A stretch of 32,569 bases of DNA, taken from NCBI GenBank assembly GCA_039815505.1, contig JBCBZE010000008.1:1-32569 (forward strand), written 5' to 3'. A program made the position numbers and the translations under genes. The DNA is from CANLWN01 sp039815505. GTDB taxonomy: Bacteria > Bacteroidota > Bacteroidia > Flavobacteriales > Flavobacteriaceae. Below are positions 1 through 7,497 of this stretch, one piece after another. Every line of letters starts with the position of its first letter. The stretch's first letter is position 1. Under the pieces are notes generated by a model. The model was not told the origin of the DNA. It did no database searches and worked only from the letters and a program-made list of their open reading frames with translations.

Positions 1-431
1 ATTTGGGATTAACTTATTTGGGACAGACCGATATCATTTCATGGGGTTCCCAACTCAACGGAATATTCCGTTTTGGGGAAAATGAGCGTGATTTCAGATT
101 CGGAAATCGTTATAATCTAAACAATTGGATTGCCATAAAACCTGTAGATTGGTTAAGCTTTTCAGTTCGTATGGAAGGCTTGATAGTTGATGAAATTGAA
201 GGAGCCGACCCCGATCTAAACCCATTGATGGTCATCACCGCGGACACCAATAACTCTGGCGGGAATTTTATAAACTCCGGCTTGGGGTTCAATACCTATA
301 TCCCCACTGGAGCCTTGAAAAATTTGAGGTTCGGGTTCGAATTTGGTTTTCCCATTTACCAGGATCTCAATGGGATTCAGTTAAAACAAAAGGAAACACT
401 CAGTTTTGGAGCTCAATATTCCTTTAAATAA
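1..431 (+). CDS. C-terminal part of an outer-membrane beta-barrel protein (left end cut)
   Basis: The reading frame is already open at base 3 and ends with TAA at 429-431, so only about the last 142 residues are visible; the TTG at base 3 is not claimed as the true start. The sequence alternates polar and aromatic residues in strand-like blocks (for example IFRFGENERDFRFG and LRFGFEFGFPIY) and ends GAQYSFK, as outer-membrane barrels do, with Phe next to last. A conserved-looking GADPDLNPLMV segment lies in a probable loop. Substrate is unknown. It lies 62 bases before the PepSY gene on the same strand, separated by a strong hairpin, so the two may be related in function. A porin or transporter-like role is inference only. 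Confidence 0.6.
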   Translation, partial: LGLTYLGQTDIISWGSQLNGIFRFGENERDFRFGNRYNLNNWIAIKPVDWLSFSVRMEGLIVDEIEGADPDLNPLMVITADTNNSGGNFINSGLGFNTYIPTGALKNLRFGFEFGFPIYQDLNGIQLKQKETLSFGAQYSFK

Positions 432-441
432 AATTAAACCC

Positions 442-479
442 TTTCCCCTATGTTCGGTATAAACCGAACATAGGGGAAA
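442..479 (+). terminator. Perfect 17-bp inverted repeat between barrel gene and PepSY gene
   Basis: Arms 442-458 and 463-479 are exact reverse complements around the loop ATAA, with GGGG/CCCC and AAA/TTT blocks in the stem. There is no run of T on the 3' side, so it is not a classic Rho-independent terminator on the plus strand. It sits 11 bases after the barrel stop and 14 bases before the next ATG. It could end or attenuate transcription, stabilise the upstream mRNA 3' end, or bury the PepSY start region. Confidence 0.6.
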
Positions 480-493
480 TTGCATCGCACATC

Positions 494-1228
494 ATGAAGA
501 AAAATAAATTTATTAGGCTTAATCGAAAGTGGCATCGGTATCTAGGACTTATATTGGGTGTACAATTTTTATTATGGACTCTCGGCGGACTTTATTTTAG
601 CTGGACCAATATTGAAGAAATAAGAGGTGATGATCTTAAAAACAGCCATCCGACAATGTCTACTAATTTAAATTACATATCACCTACATTGTTCTTGGCA
701 GATAGTTTTGAACCCTCCGATTCATTACGATCACTTCATCTTACTACCATTTTAGGGAAACCCTTTTACCGAGTGGAATCCCTAACAAACGGGGTTAAAA
801 AGGTAAGTTTGTTCAATGCCATAGATGGTTCTATCCGCGGGGCCATCACCAAAGAGGAAGCGACCGCGATCGCAAAAAACAAATTAAATGTAAAAGCCAA
901 GGTAAAGTTTATTGAATATTTGACCAAGACCGGAGAACACCATGAGTATCGAGAGCGCCCTTTACCCGCTTATGCGATTACGTTTGATTCCCCTGCAAAC
1001 ACTACAGTGTATGTTTCACAGGAACATGGAAATGTACAGACATTTCGGAACAACCAGTGGCGTGTTTTCGATTTTCTTTGGATGCTACATACCATGGACT
1101 ATAGGGAAAGGGACAACTTTAACAACTGGTTGCTCAGGGCTTTTTCAATCTTTGGTATCTTTACCATCCTTTCAGGATTTAGTTTATATATTTTGACCTC
1201 AAGAAAATTTAAACCAATAAAAAAATGA
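494..1228 (+). CDS. PepSY-associated TM domain membrane protein
   Basis: This 244-residue protein has an N-terminal basic stretch then a membrane helix (about residues 15-36) beginning RKWHRYLGL, the pattern typical of PepSY-associated TM proteins. A periplasmic middle part contains EATAIAKNKL, which fits a PepSY-like alpha/beta unit, and a second helix lies at about 212-235 after the LHTMDY motif. It ends RKFKPIKK on the cytoplasmic side. Such proteins are often found beside metal or siderophore uptake genes; some relatives act as inner-membrane iron reductases, but this one is shorter than the multi-helix reductases. Start ATG 494. Its TGA overlaps the ATG of the next gene (ATGA), so the two are translationally coupled. 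Confidence 0.75.
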   Translation: MKKNKFIRLNRKWHRYLGLILGVQFLLWTLGGLYFSWTNIEEIRGDDLKNSHPTMSTNLNYISPTLFLADSFEPSDSLRSLHLTTILGKPFYRVESLTNGVKKVSLFNAIDGSIRGAITKEEATAIAKNKLNVKAKVKFIEYLTKTGEHHEYRERPLPAYAITFDSPANTTVYVSQEHGNVQTFRNNQWRVFDFLWMLHTMDYRERDNFNNWLLRAFSIFGIFTILSGFSLYILTSRKFKPIKK

Positions 1229-1656
1229 AATCAAAAAACCTTATTGTTATATACATTCTAACTTTACTTTTAACCATTTCCTGTAAAGAGGAAAAAAAGG
1301 CCGCGATAGAAATTTCCCAGATGCAAAAAGTAATGGCCGTCCATGATGAAGTCATGCCCAAAATGGGTACACTAAGCAGACTTGTTGCCAAGCTTAAGAG
1401 CAAGGTAGATACAACCCTTACAGGAAGAGAAAACGAAAAGGCCATGAAAGATCTTCAAGATGCCAACAAAGCCATGATGGATTGGATGGTAAATTTTGGA
1501 GATCGTTTCGACTCTGATGAAATCTTAAATGGAAAGGCTTTAAATTCTGAAAAACAACAGTGGTTAAATGAAGAGGAAAAAAAGATTATGGAAGTACGCG
1601 ATCAAATCAATGGTAGCATTGAAAAGGCCAAAACATTGTTAAAAGAGGAAAATTAG
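1225..1656 (+). CDS. Small helical lipoprotein
   Basis: This 143-residue protein starts with a short basic N-terminus and a hydrophobic segment, then LTISC with a lipidation Cys at residue 20, so it should be a lipoprotein anchored in a membrane and facing the periplasm or outside. The rest is almost entirely predicted helix, rich in Lys, Glu, Met and Asp, with repeated MQKVMAVHDEVMPKM-like heptads suggesting a helical bundle. Relatives in Flavobacteriia sometimes carry the misleading name 'viral A-type inclusion protein'. It overlaps the PepSY gene by four bases and probably works with it. The many Met and His residues could bind metal, but that is only a suggestion. Confidence 0.7.
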   Translation: MKSKNLIVIYILTLLLTISCKEEKKAAIEISQMQKVMAVHDEVMPKMGTLSRLVAKLKSKVDTTLTGRENEKAMKDLQDANKAMMDWMVNFGDRFDSDEILNGKALNSEKQQWLNEEEKKIMEVRDQINGSIEKAKTLLKEEN

Positions 1657-1728
1657 GAGATTCGATTAGTGATTATTTGTGAGCGATATGCCATTCCACA
1701 TTAAACGGCTTAATTTCTTGTTCACAAA

Positions 1729-2289
1729 TCAATCCTTCCATTGGAGGGTTTCCATAAGCCTTCGGATATCCCGCTGTAAGTAGACTGCAGCTGGATAAAT
1801 GGAATCATAGTTGGGTTTTGCATAAAAGTAAAGTGACCCGGTTATAAAGTGATTCACACTGTCCGTAACATAAAACTGCGATTGGGATGCAGCGTTCCCC
1901 GCTACGTCGTAGAACATCCCATACACCCGATCCTGTTCGTTTAGAAAAGGTTGCTCAACGATTCCATCCGCTTTTACCACATGTTCATAGGACAGTTTCT
2001 GAGCATCGGACAAAAGCTTTACCAAATCACCATCTACTTTTTTATAACTAAGGAAAATGGATCCTTTGATCTTAGGGTAGTCCAAGGTAATGGAGCAATC
2101 ATCCTTTATTTTCAAATTGGCCAATTCGCTGTATTCAAATATATAGTTACAATTGGCAATCAATTTTTTTGTTTCCGCTTCAGGGTACTCCAGACGCAAC
2201 ATGCCCTTGGGCTTGGGAAAAACATCTTCCTTACAACTTAAAAAAAGGAGGGTGCAGACCAAAAAACCAAAAATATATTTACTGTGCAT
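1729..2289 (-). CDS. gldD: Gliding motility lipoprotein GldD
   Basis: This 186-residue protein has a signal peptide and lipobox (LLFLSC, lipidated Cys19) followed by VFPKPKGMLRLEYPEAE. Together with the ending YLQRDIRRLMETLQWKD, this is how I recognise GldD of Flavobacteriia. GldD is a lipoprotein required for gliding in Flavobacterium johnsoniae and is linked to type IX secretion function; its exact activity is unknown. The gene overlaps the end of gldE by 11 bases, a pairing found throughout the group and a sign of translational coupling. It is the last gene of the minus-strand mutY-ssb-gldE-gldD run. Confidence 0.93.
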   Translation of the reverse strand: MHSKYIFGFLVCTLLFLSCKEDVFPKPKGMLRLEYPEAETKKLIANCNYIFEYSELANLKIKDDCSITLDYPKIKGSIFLSYKKVDGDLVKLLSDAQKLSYEHVVKADGIVEQPFLNEQDRVYGMFYDVAGNAASQSQFYVTDSVNHFITGSLYFYAKPNYDSIYPAAVYLQRDIRRLMETLQWKD

Positions 2290-3607
2290 TGGGAAGGGTG
2301 ATTTTTATTTGTTTTAAGCGCTTTTTATCCAAACTCTCCACTATAAACTGATAGTTTTTAAAATGTACTTTTTCCCCTCGCTTGGGGAAGCTTCCGGCAA
2401 TTTCCAAAACAAAACCTGCAATGGTCTCGGACTCCCCTTTTTGTTCTTCAAAATCTTCCTCATCATTGATCTTAACCACTCTGTAAAAATCCTTTAGGGC
2501 TGTTTTTCCATCAAATACATAGTTAAAATCATCTAATTTGGAAAATACTAGATCTTCATCATCAAATTCATCACTGATGTCTCCCACAATTTCTTCTATA
2601 ATATCCTCTAAAGTAACAATTCCGGAGGTACCGCCATATTCGTCGACCACGATGGCCAAGTGATTCTTCTTCTCTTGGAATTCCGATAATAGGTCGTCCA
2701 ATTTTTTGTTCTCGGGAACAAAGTAGGGTTCGCGTATCAAGGATATCCAATTAAATGTTTTTCGATCAATGTGGGGCAATAGATCTTTAACGTAAAGAAC
2801 ACCTAAAACCTTGTCTATATTATCCGAAAAAACCGGTATGCGAGAATATCCATTTTGTGTTATTTGCTCCATTACCTCCGGAAACTTCATTTCTTCGTTT
2901 AGGGCAAAAATATCTATCCTCGGGCGCATTACCTGTTTGGTATCGGTATTGCCAAAGGAAACTATTCCTTCCAATATTTTCTGCTCCTCCTTAGTGGTAT
3001 CCCCTTCCGATGTTAACTCCAATGCTTGGGAAAGGTGATCTACGCTAAGGTTCGATTTTTGTTTTCCGAGTTTATCGTACAAAAAAATGGTCCCCAGTCG
3101 CATGGGCGAACTCAAGGGAGTAAAAATAAAATCCATTAAGCGAAGGGGATAAGCCATAAAATGGGAAAAACTAACCCGATTTCTATTGGCATAAATTTTT
3201 GGCAAAATCTCCCCGAACATTAAGATCAAAAAAGTAGCAACCACTACTTCCAAAAGAAAGCGAACCGATATAAGACCGAACAGTTGCTGTTTTACGGAAG
3301 CGAACAACGTATCCCCGATAGAACTAAACAATAATACAATGCCTATATTGATTGCATTATTACCTATTAATATGGTAGCCAATAGCTTCTTCGGTTTTTC
3401 CAATAATTTGGTTACGATTTTACCCTTTGACGTTTTCTCTTCTTCTATTTCATTGACATCGGTAGGGGAAAGTCCAAAAAAAGCCACTTCCGCCCCGGAA
3501 ATCAAGGCAGAACATGCCAAAAGGGCGATCATTATCGCAACTTTAATCGCAAATACACTTGTAATGGAAATAAAACCTATTAATAAACTGAGGGGATCAG
3601 GGTCCAA
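2279..3607 (-). CDS. gldE: Gliding motility-associated protein GldE (CNNM/CBS/CorC family)
   Basis: This 442-residue membrane protein has, in order, a CNNM transmembrane domain (about 1-190, hydrophobic helices with ALISGAEVAFFGLSP), a pair of CBS domains (about 205-330, with VMRPRIDIFAL and IVVDEYGGTSGIVTLEDI), and a CorC/HlyC C-terminal domain (about 350-440). These families are linked to divalent cation transport or sensing. GldE supports gliding together with GldD. The start is a TTG at 3605-3607 giving (M)DPDPLSLL; an in-frame stop lies two codons upstream and the DPDP start is what I expect for GldE. The 3' end overlaps gldD by 11 bases, and ssb lies 24 bases upstream. Confidence 0.92.
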   Translation of the reverse strand: MDPDPLSLLIGFISITSVFAIKVAIMIALLACSALISGAEVAFFGLSPTDVNEIEEEKTSKGKIVTKLLEKPKKLLATILIGNNAINIGIVLLFSSIGDTLFASVKQQLFGLISVRFLLEVVVATFLILMFGEILPKIYANRNRVSFSHFMAYPLRLMDFIFTPLSSPMRLGTIFLYDKLGKQKSNLSVDHLSQALELTSEGDTTKEEQKILEGIVSFGNTDTKQVMRPRIDIFALNEEMKFPEVMEQITQNGYSRIPVFSDNIDKVLGVLYVKDLLPHIDRKTFNWISLIREPYFVPENKKLDDLLSEFQEKKNHLAIVVDEYGGTSGIVTLEDIIEEIVGDISDEFDDEDLVFSKLDDFNYVFDGKTALKDFYRVVKINDEEDFEEQKGESETIAGFVLEIAGSFPKRGEKVHFKNYQFIVESLDKKRLKQIKITLPNAQ

Positions 3608-3631
3608 TAGTTAAAATTTAATGTGCTTAGA

Positions 3632-4102
3632 TTAGAATGGTAAATCATCTTCCTGTTCCGGCTGTTCCACCGGTGAAGTTTCCTTTGGCTCATTGGAGAC
3701 GGCCCCCATAGGTTTTTGTTGCGATGGTTGCTGGGGAACGGATTGTGCATTGGCCATACTTTCACTTTTTGTGGAAAGGAAGGTGAAATCCTGGACATGT
3801 ACCTCGGTCGTATAGCGTGTTTGGCCGTCTTCTCCTTGCCATTGACGATTTTTAAGTCGCCCCTCTACATAAATCTTATCTCCTTTATTAAGGTATTTTT
3901 CGCATATTTCAGCGGCTTTGTTACGAACTACAATATTATGCCAATCTGTATTCGTTACTTTTTCGCCAGTTTGCTTATTCGTGTAGGATTCATTTGTTGC
4001 CAGGGGAAATCTACCGATACAGTTTCCTCCCTCAAAATAATGTATTTTTACCTCATCTCCCAGATGTCCTATCAACATCACTTTATTCAATGTGCCGCTC
4101 AT
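3632..4102 (-). CDS. ssb: Single-stranded DNA-binding protein
   Basis: This 156-residue protein has an N-terminal OB fold (about 1-110; MLIGHLGDEVKIHYF, DWHNIVV, GDKIYVEGRL), a Gln/Ser/Pro-rich flexible linker and the acidic tip DDLPF, which recruits replication and repair proteins. It coats single-stranded DNA during replication, recombination and repair. It lies between mutY (25 bases upstream) and gldE (24 bases downstream) on the same strand and is probably co-transcribed with both, a common order in Flavobacteriia. Confidence 0.95.
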   Translation of the reverse strand: MSGTLNKVMLIGHLGDEVKIHYFEGGNCIGRFPLATNESYTNKQTGEKVTNTDWHNIVVRNKAAEICEKYLNKGDKIYVEGRLKNRQWQGEDGQTRYTTEVHVQDFTFLSTKSESMANAQSVPQQPSQQKPMGAVSNEPKETSPVEQPEQEDDLPF

Positions 4103-4127
4103 ATTCTTGATCTACTATTCAAAAGTA

Positions 4128-5192
4128 CTAAATTTTAAAGGTTTTTATAAAGTCTGCTATCAAAACAGGAACCGGATATGTATGAAGTGAAGCAAGGTCG
4201 ATACTATCCTTGAACGATGTATGTGTTCTTACTATCCAAAACTTGGTATGCAGATGTTGATGCGAAAGCTTGTGGACAATGGTCTCTTCATTATGTTGGT
4301 ATACTTTGCCCATATCTTTTAAATCTAAAAACTCCTTAAGCCGGGTTTTTACTTCTTTAAGACCGATTTCCTCCTCAGATTCCAATAAAGGAAATTCGAA
4401 AAGACCTTGCCAAATGCCCTTCCCGTTCCTCTTGTGTAGCAAGGTACTATAATTCACCTTCTCCTTGCCTAAGTGTTCGTTGGATATTACCGGCACCAGA
4501 TAATTAAAATATCTGTTTCGTATTTTCGTTTTGTTCAATTTTACCGGTAGACTATTTATGGTGTTCTTCTGAAGGGCCACACAACTATCGTTTAAGGGAC
4601 AATGCAAACAGTAAGGTTTTTTGGGGGTACACTGTATCGCACCAAACTCCATGATACCTTGATTGTAGTCCCTTACCTCCGAAGTGTCCATTACCTTTTT
4701 GGCCAATTGTTTAAAATACTTGACGCCTTCTGTTCCGTTTATAGGAATATCTACCCCAAAATAACGAGACAGCACCCTGTAAACATTGCCATCGACAACC
4801 GGTTCTGCCTTATTAAAACATATGGAGGCTATGGCACTTGCCGTATAATCCCCAACACCTTTTAGTGCAACTAGCTCCTTATAGGTATTTGGGAACTTCC
4901 CTTTATAGCGGTCCGTTACGATTTTAGCCGTAGTATGCAGGTTTCTGGCCCGGGAATAATACCCAAGGCCCTGCCATAATTTTAATACTTTTTCCTCAGG
5001 GGCATTGGCCAAATCCTTAACAGTAGGAAAATTTTCTAAAAACTTTAAATAATAGGGTGTTCCCTGAGCCACGCGGGTTTGTTGCAACATAATCTCTGAA
5101 AGCCATATTTTATAGGGGTCTCGGGTACTACGCCAAGGAAGGTCTCTCTTGTTTTCGGCATACCACAGAAGGATTTTTTGGGAAAAGGACAT
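4128..5192 (-). CDS. mutY: A/G-specific adenine glycosylase MutY
   Basis: This 354-residue base-excision repair enzyme removes adenine mispaired with 8-oxoguanine. Visible features are the catalytic-domain motif LSEIMLQQTRV with catalytic Glu33, the helix-hairpin-helix LKGVGDYTASAIAS, catalytic Asp134 in VVDGNVYRVL, and the [4Fe-4S] ligands Cys188, Cys195, Cys198 and Cys204 with 6/2/5 spacing. The C-terminal part (about 225-350) is the NUDIX-like 8-oxoG recognition domain, ending HLHTKFWIV. The length is normal. It is the first gene of the minus-strand mutY-ssb-gldE-gldD run and is divergent from the HU gene, with a -7-like box about 20 bases upstream of its ATG. Confidence 0.96.
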   Translation of the reverse strand: MSFSQKILLWYAENKRDLPWRSTRDPYKIWLSEIMLQQTRVAQGTPYYLKFLENFPTVKDLANAPEEKVLKLWQGLGYYSRARNLHTTAKIVTDRYKGKFPNTYKELVALKGVGDYTASAIASICFNKAEPVVDGNVYRVLSRYFGVDIPINGTEGVKYFKQLAKKVMDTSEVRDYNQGIMEFGAIQCTPKKPYCLHCPLNDSCVALQKNTINSLPVKLNKTKIRNRYFNYLVPVISNEHLGKEKVNYSTLLHKRNGKGIWQGLFEFPLLESEEEIGLKEVKTRLKEFLDLKDMGKVYQHNEETIVHKLSHQHLHTKFWIVRTHTSFKDSIDLASLHTYPVPVLIADFIKTFKI

Positions 5193-5211
5193 CTTAAAAA
5201 ATACTAAAGAA

Positions 5212-5219
5212 CAAAAGTA
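5212..5219 (-). promoter_or_regulatory. Candidate -7 promoter box for mutY-ssb-gldE-gldD
   Basis: Read on the minus strand this is TACTTTTG, an exact match to the Bacteroidota -7 consensus TAnnTTTG, 20 bases upstream of the mutY ATG. I see no clear TTG -33 element at the usual distance, so support comes from the one box only. Confidence 0.4.
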
Positions 5220-5273
5220 ACTGTTTAAATACTTAAAATTAGTCCATTAGCAGAAAAGATTGAATTAAATTTA

Positions 5274-5281
5274 TATATTTG
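5274..5281 (+). promoter_or_regulatory. Candidate -7 promoter box for the HU gene
   Basis: TATATTTG matches TAnnTTTG exactly and lies 37 bases before the HU ATG in an AT-rich stretch. A TTG at 5260-5262 is too close to be a normal -33 element. Confidence 0.4.
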
Positions 5282-5318
5282 CAAGCCAAAAAAACAAACT
5301 GAAAATTTATAATCTAAG

Positions 5319-5609
5319 ATGACGAAAGCGGATATTGTAACGAGAATCTCAGAAAAACTGGGAATAGAAAAAGGAGATGTTCAGGCAACTGTTGAATCTT
5401 TTATGGAAGAGGTTAAGTCCTCACTAGAGAACGGAGATAACGTTTATTTAAGGGGTTTCGGTAGTTTCATTATTAAAACAAGGGCCGAAAAAACAGGTAG
5501 GAATATATCCAAAAATACAACTATAAAAATACCTGCACACAACATTCCGGCATTTAAGCCTGCCAAGGTTTTTGTAGAAGGGGTTAAGAGTAACGTACAA
5601 GTAAAATAA
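5319..5609 (+). CDS. HU/IHF-family DNA-binding protein
   Basis: This 96-residue protein is typical of HU/IHF: an N-terminal helical dimer part (MTKADIVTRISEKLGIEKGDV), then the beta-arm region with LRGFGSFIIKTRAEKTGRN and the IPAFKPAKVF end. It bends and compacts DNA in the nucleoid. The length is normal. In many Bacteroidota this paralog lies directly upstream of a tiny basic protein and RNase G, as here. It is divergent from mutY, with a -7 box upstream. Its exact paralog class (HU or IHF-like) cannot be settled by eye. Confidence 0.93.
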   Translation: MTKADIVTRISEKLGIEKGDVQATVESFMEEVKSSLENGDNVYLRGFGSFIIKTRAEKTGRNISKNTTIKIPAHNIPAFKPAKVFVEGVKSNVQVK

Positions 5610-5639
5610 ACATATTAATTAATAATAAACCAGAACTCT

Positions 5640-5729
5640 ATGCCGAGTGGTAAAAAAAGAAAAAGACATAAGGTAGCTACCCATAAGCGAAAAAAGCGTA
5701 GGAGAGCTAACCGACATAAGAAAAAGTAG
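5640..5729 (+). CDS. 29-residue very basic protein, probable ribosome-associated peptide
   Basis: ATG at 5640-5642 and TAG at 5727-5729 give 29 residues beginning MPSGKKRKRHKVATHK and ending NRHKKK; about two thirds are Lys, Arg or His. It lies 30 bases after the HU gene and its stop codon lies inside the stem of the terminator that follows, so it is the last gene of the HU transcript. From memory, near-identical short proteins occur at this position across Bacteroidota. The pattern resembles small ribosomal proteins of the bS22/mS38 (COX24-type) kind, and the Bacteroidota-specific ribosomal protein bL38 is another candidate; neither assignment could be tested. It is not a random ORF, because nearly every codon is basic and the start and terminator fit well. 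Confidence 0.8.
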   Translation: MPSGKKRKRHKVATHKRKKRRRANRHKKK

Positions 5730-5747
5730 TTTTCACAACTACTTTTT
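5721..5747 (+). terminator. Terminator after the HU / small basic protein transcript
   Basis: An exact 11-bp stem (5721-5731 with 5737-5747) with loop TTCAC; the 3' arm ends in five T and is followed by CATTTTA. The A-rich 5' arm overlaps the stop codon of the 29-residue gene. The A/T symmetry means it could work on both strands. Confidence 0.7.
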
Positions 5748-5860
5748 CATTTTATACGTTCATTGACATAGAAATTCCAAAAAAGAATTTCGACGGGTTT
5801 ATACAACCTGTTATATATATTGTTTAATCTATTTGTTCGCAAAAAGCGAATGAGTATAAA

Positions 5861-7417
5861 TTGATTCAGGTGAATAAAGAATTAATCGTAAGATCTAGTT
5901 CAGATGCCGTCGATTTTGCCTTACTAAAGGATGGAAAACTAATAGAATTACACAAAGAAGAGGACAATAATGACTTCTCCGTTGGCGATATATTAATTGC
6001 CAAGGTACGAAAACCGGTTACCGGTCTCAACGCGGCCTTTGTAAACGTCGGGTATGAAAAAGATGCCTTTCTGCATTATCATGACCTTGGGCCACAACTT
6101 TCCTCCATGCTGAAATTCATAAAGAGAGTCAGTACCGGAAAACTAAGAAATTATTCCTTAAAAGACTTTCCATTCGAAAAAGATATTGATAAACACGGTG
6201 TTATCACCGATGTTATAAAAGCCAATCAATCTTTATTAGTGCAAATTGTTAAAGAACCCATTTCTACCAAAGGGCCAAGAATTAGCTCGGAACTATCTAT
6301 TGCCGGGCGTTATTTGGTAATGGTCCCTTTTTCCGATCGCGTCTCCGTATCGCAGAAAATAGAGAGCAAAGAGGAAAAAGACAGACTTAAAAGACTTGTA
6401 AAAAGTATTAAGCCTAAAGGATTTGGTGTTATAATAAGAACAGTTGCAGAAGGCAAAAAAGTAGCAGAATTAGACAAAGATCTAGAAAACTTACTGGACA
6501 AATGGTCCACGTTATGTAAGAAATTGTATAAAGCACCACATCCGTCCAAAGTTTTGGTTGAGCTTAATAGGGCTTCATCCATACTTAGGGATGTTTTTAA
6601 CGACACCTTTACAGGTATACAGGTAGATGATGAAACGCTTTATAATCAAATCAAGGATTATGTCCTCGAAATTGCACCCAAAAAGGAATCCATTGTAAAG
6701 TTGTATAATTCTTCTGTTCCCATTTATGAAAAATTTGGGATAGAAAGACAAATAAAGACTTCTTTTGGCCGCACAGCGTCCATGAGCAAAGGTGCCTATC
6801 TAATTATTGAACATACCGAAGCCTTACATGTTATTGATGTGAATAGTGGAAATCGTTCCAATAAAGCCAAAAACCAAGAAGATACGGCATTGGAAGTAAA
6901 TTTGTTGGCGGCTTCCGAAATTGCAAGACAATTGCGATTACGTGATATGGGAGGTATTATCGTAGTAGACTTTATAGATATGAGTAGGGCCGATCATAGA
7001 AGAAAACTTTTTGATCGTCTTAGGGACGAAATGAAAGAGGACAGGGCCAAACATAAAATACTACCCCCAAGCAAGTTTGGACTTATTCAGATTACAAGGC
7101 AAAGGGTGAGACCAGAAATGAACATTAAGACAACCGAGGAAAATCCCGAAGGCAATGGCCAGGAGGTAGAAGCCCCAATCGTTTTATTGGACAAAATAAA
7201 TGCCGATCTGGAGAAATTGTTGAAAGGGCCGGCCAAGGACAACGGAATTATATTGAACATACATCCGTTTATTGCCGCCTACCTGACCAAAGGTTTCCCA
7301 TCTATGCGTGCCAAGTGGTTTATGGAGCATAAAAAATGGGTGAAAATTCAGCCTAGGGATGCTTACACGTATCTTGAATACCGTTTTAAGAATAAAGACG
7401 GTAAAACCATTTATTAA
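5861..7417 (+). CDS. rng: Ribonuclease E/G family protein (RNase G)
   Basis: This 518-residue protein contains an S1 RNA-binding domain (about 38-130; GDILIAKVRKPVTGLNAAFVNVGYEKDAFLH, split by family insertions), then the RNase E/G catalytic core. The metal ligands appear as Asp326 in VIDVNSG and Asp370 in VVDFIDM, spaced like Asp303/Asp346 of E. coli RNase E; PPSKFGLIQITRQRVRPE follows. There is no long C-terminal scaffold, so it is the short RNase G form, expected in rRNA maturation and mRNA decay. The start is uncertain: TTG 5861 gives MIQVNKEL, while GTG 5870 gives (M)NKELIVRSSSDA, which matches the usual start of relatives equally well. It is followed by a strong terminator. Confidence 0.94.
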   Translation: MIQVNKELIVRSSSDAVDFALLKDGKLIELHKEEDNNDFSVGDILIAKVRKPVTGLNAAFVNVGYEKDAFLHYHDLGPQLSSMLKFIKRVSTGKLRNYSLKDFPFEKDIDKHGVITDVIKANQSLLVQIVKEPISTKGPRISSELSIAGRYLVMVPFSDRVSVSQKIESKEEKDRLKRLVKSIKPKGFGVIIRTVAEGKKVAELDKDLENLLDKWSTLCKKLYKAPHPSKVLVELNRASSILRDVFNDTFTGIQVDDETLYNQIKDYVLEIAPKKESIVKLYNSSVPIYEKFGIERQIKTSFGRTASMSKGAYLIIEHTEALHVIDVNSGNRSNKAKNQEDTALEVNLLAASEIARQLRLRDMGGIIVVDFIDMSRADHRRKLFDRLRDEMKEDRAKHKILPPSKFGLIQITRQRVRPEMNIKTTEENPEGNGQEVEAPIVLLDKINADLEKLLKGPAKDNGIILNIHPFIAAYLTKGFPSMRAKWFMEHKKWVKIQPRDAYTYLEYRFKNKDGKTIY

Positions 7418-7425
7418 AAAACAAA

Positions 7426-7453
7426 GCGACTTCGGTAACGGAGTCGCTTTTTT
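7426..7453 (+). terminator. Rho-independent terminator after rng
   Basis: A 9-bp GC-containing stem (7426-7434 with 7439-7447, one G-U pair) has a GTAA tetraloop and is followed by six T and then GTTTT. It begins 8 bases after the rng stop codon and is the clearest intrinsic terminator of the window. Confidence 0.85.
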
Positions 7454-7497
7454 GTTTTAAAGATTTTGTACTTTTCCAAATACTAAACACCAACTAC

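Noticed and set aside
1657..1728. Imperfect inverted repeat (TTGTGA / TCACAA) between the lipoprotein gene and gldD
   Set aside because: Short, bulged and without a T-run; not strong enough to call a terminator.
3716..4138. 140-codon plus-strand frame opposite ssb
   Set aside because: Antisense to a complete ssb; hydrophobic residues arise from the complement of Gln/Lys codons.
5836..5850. 5-bp palindrome TTCGC/GCGAA before rng
   Set aside because: Too short to call a regulatory hairpin in an AT-rich leader.
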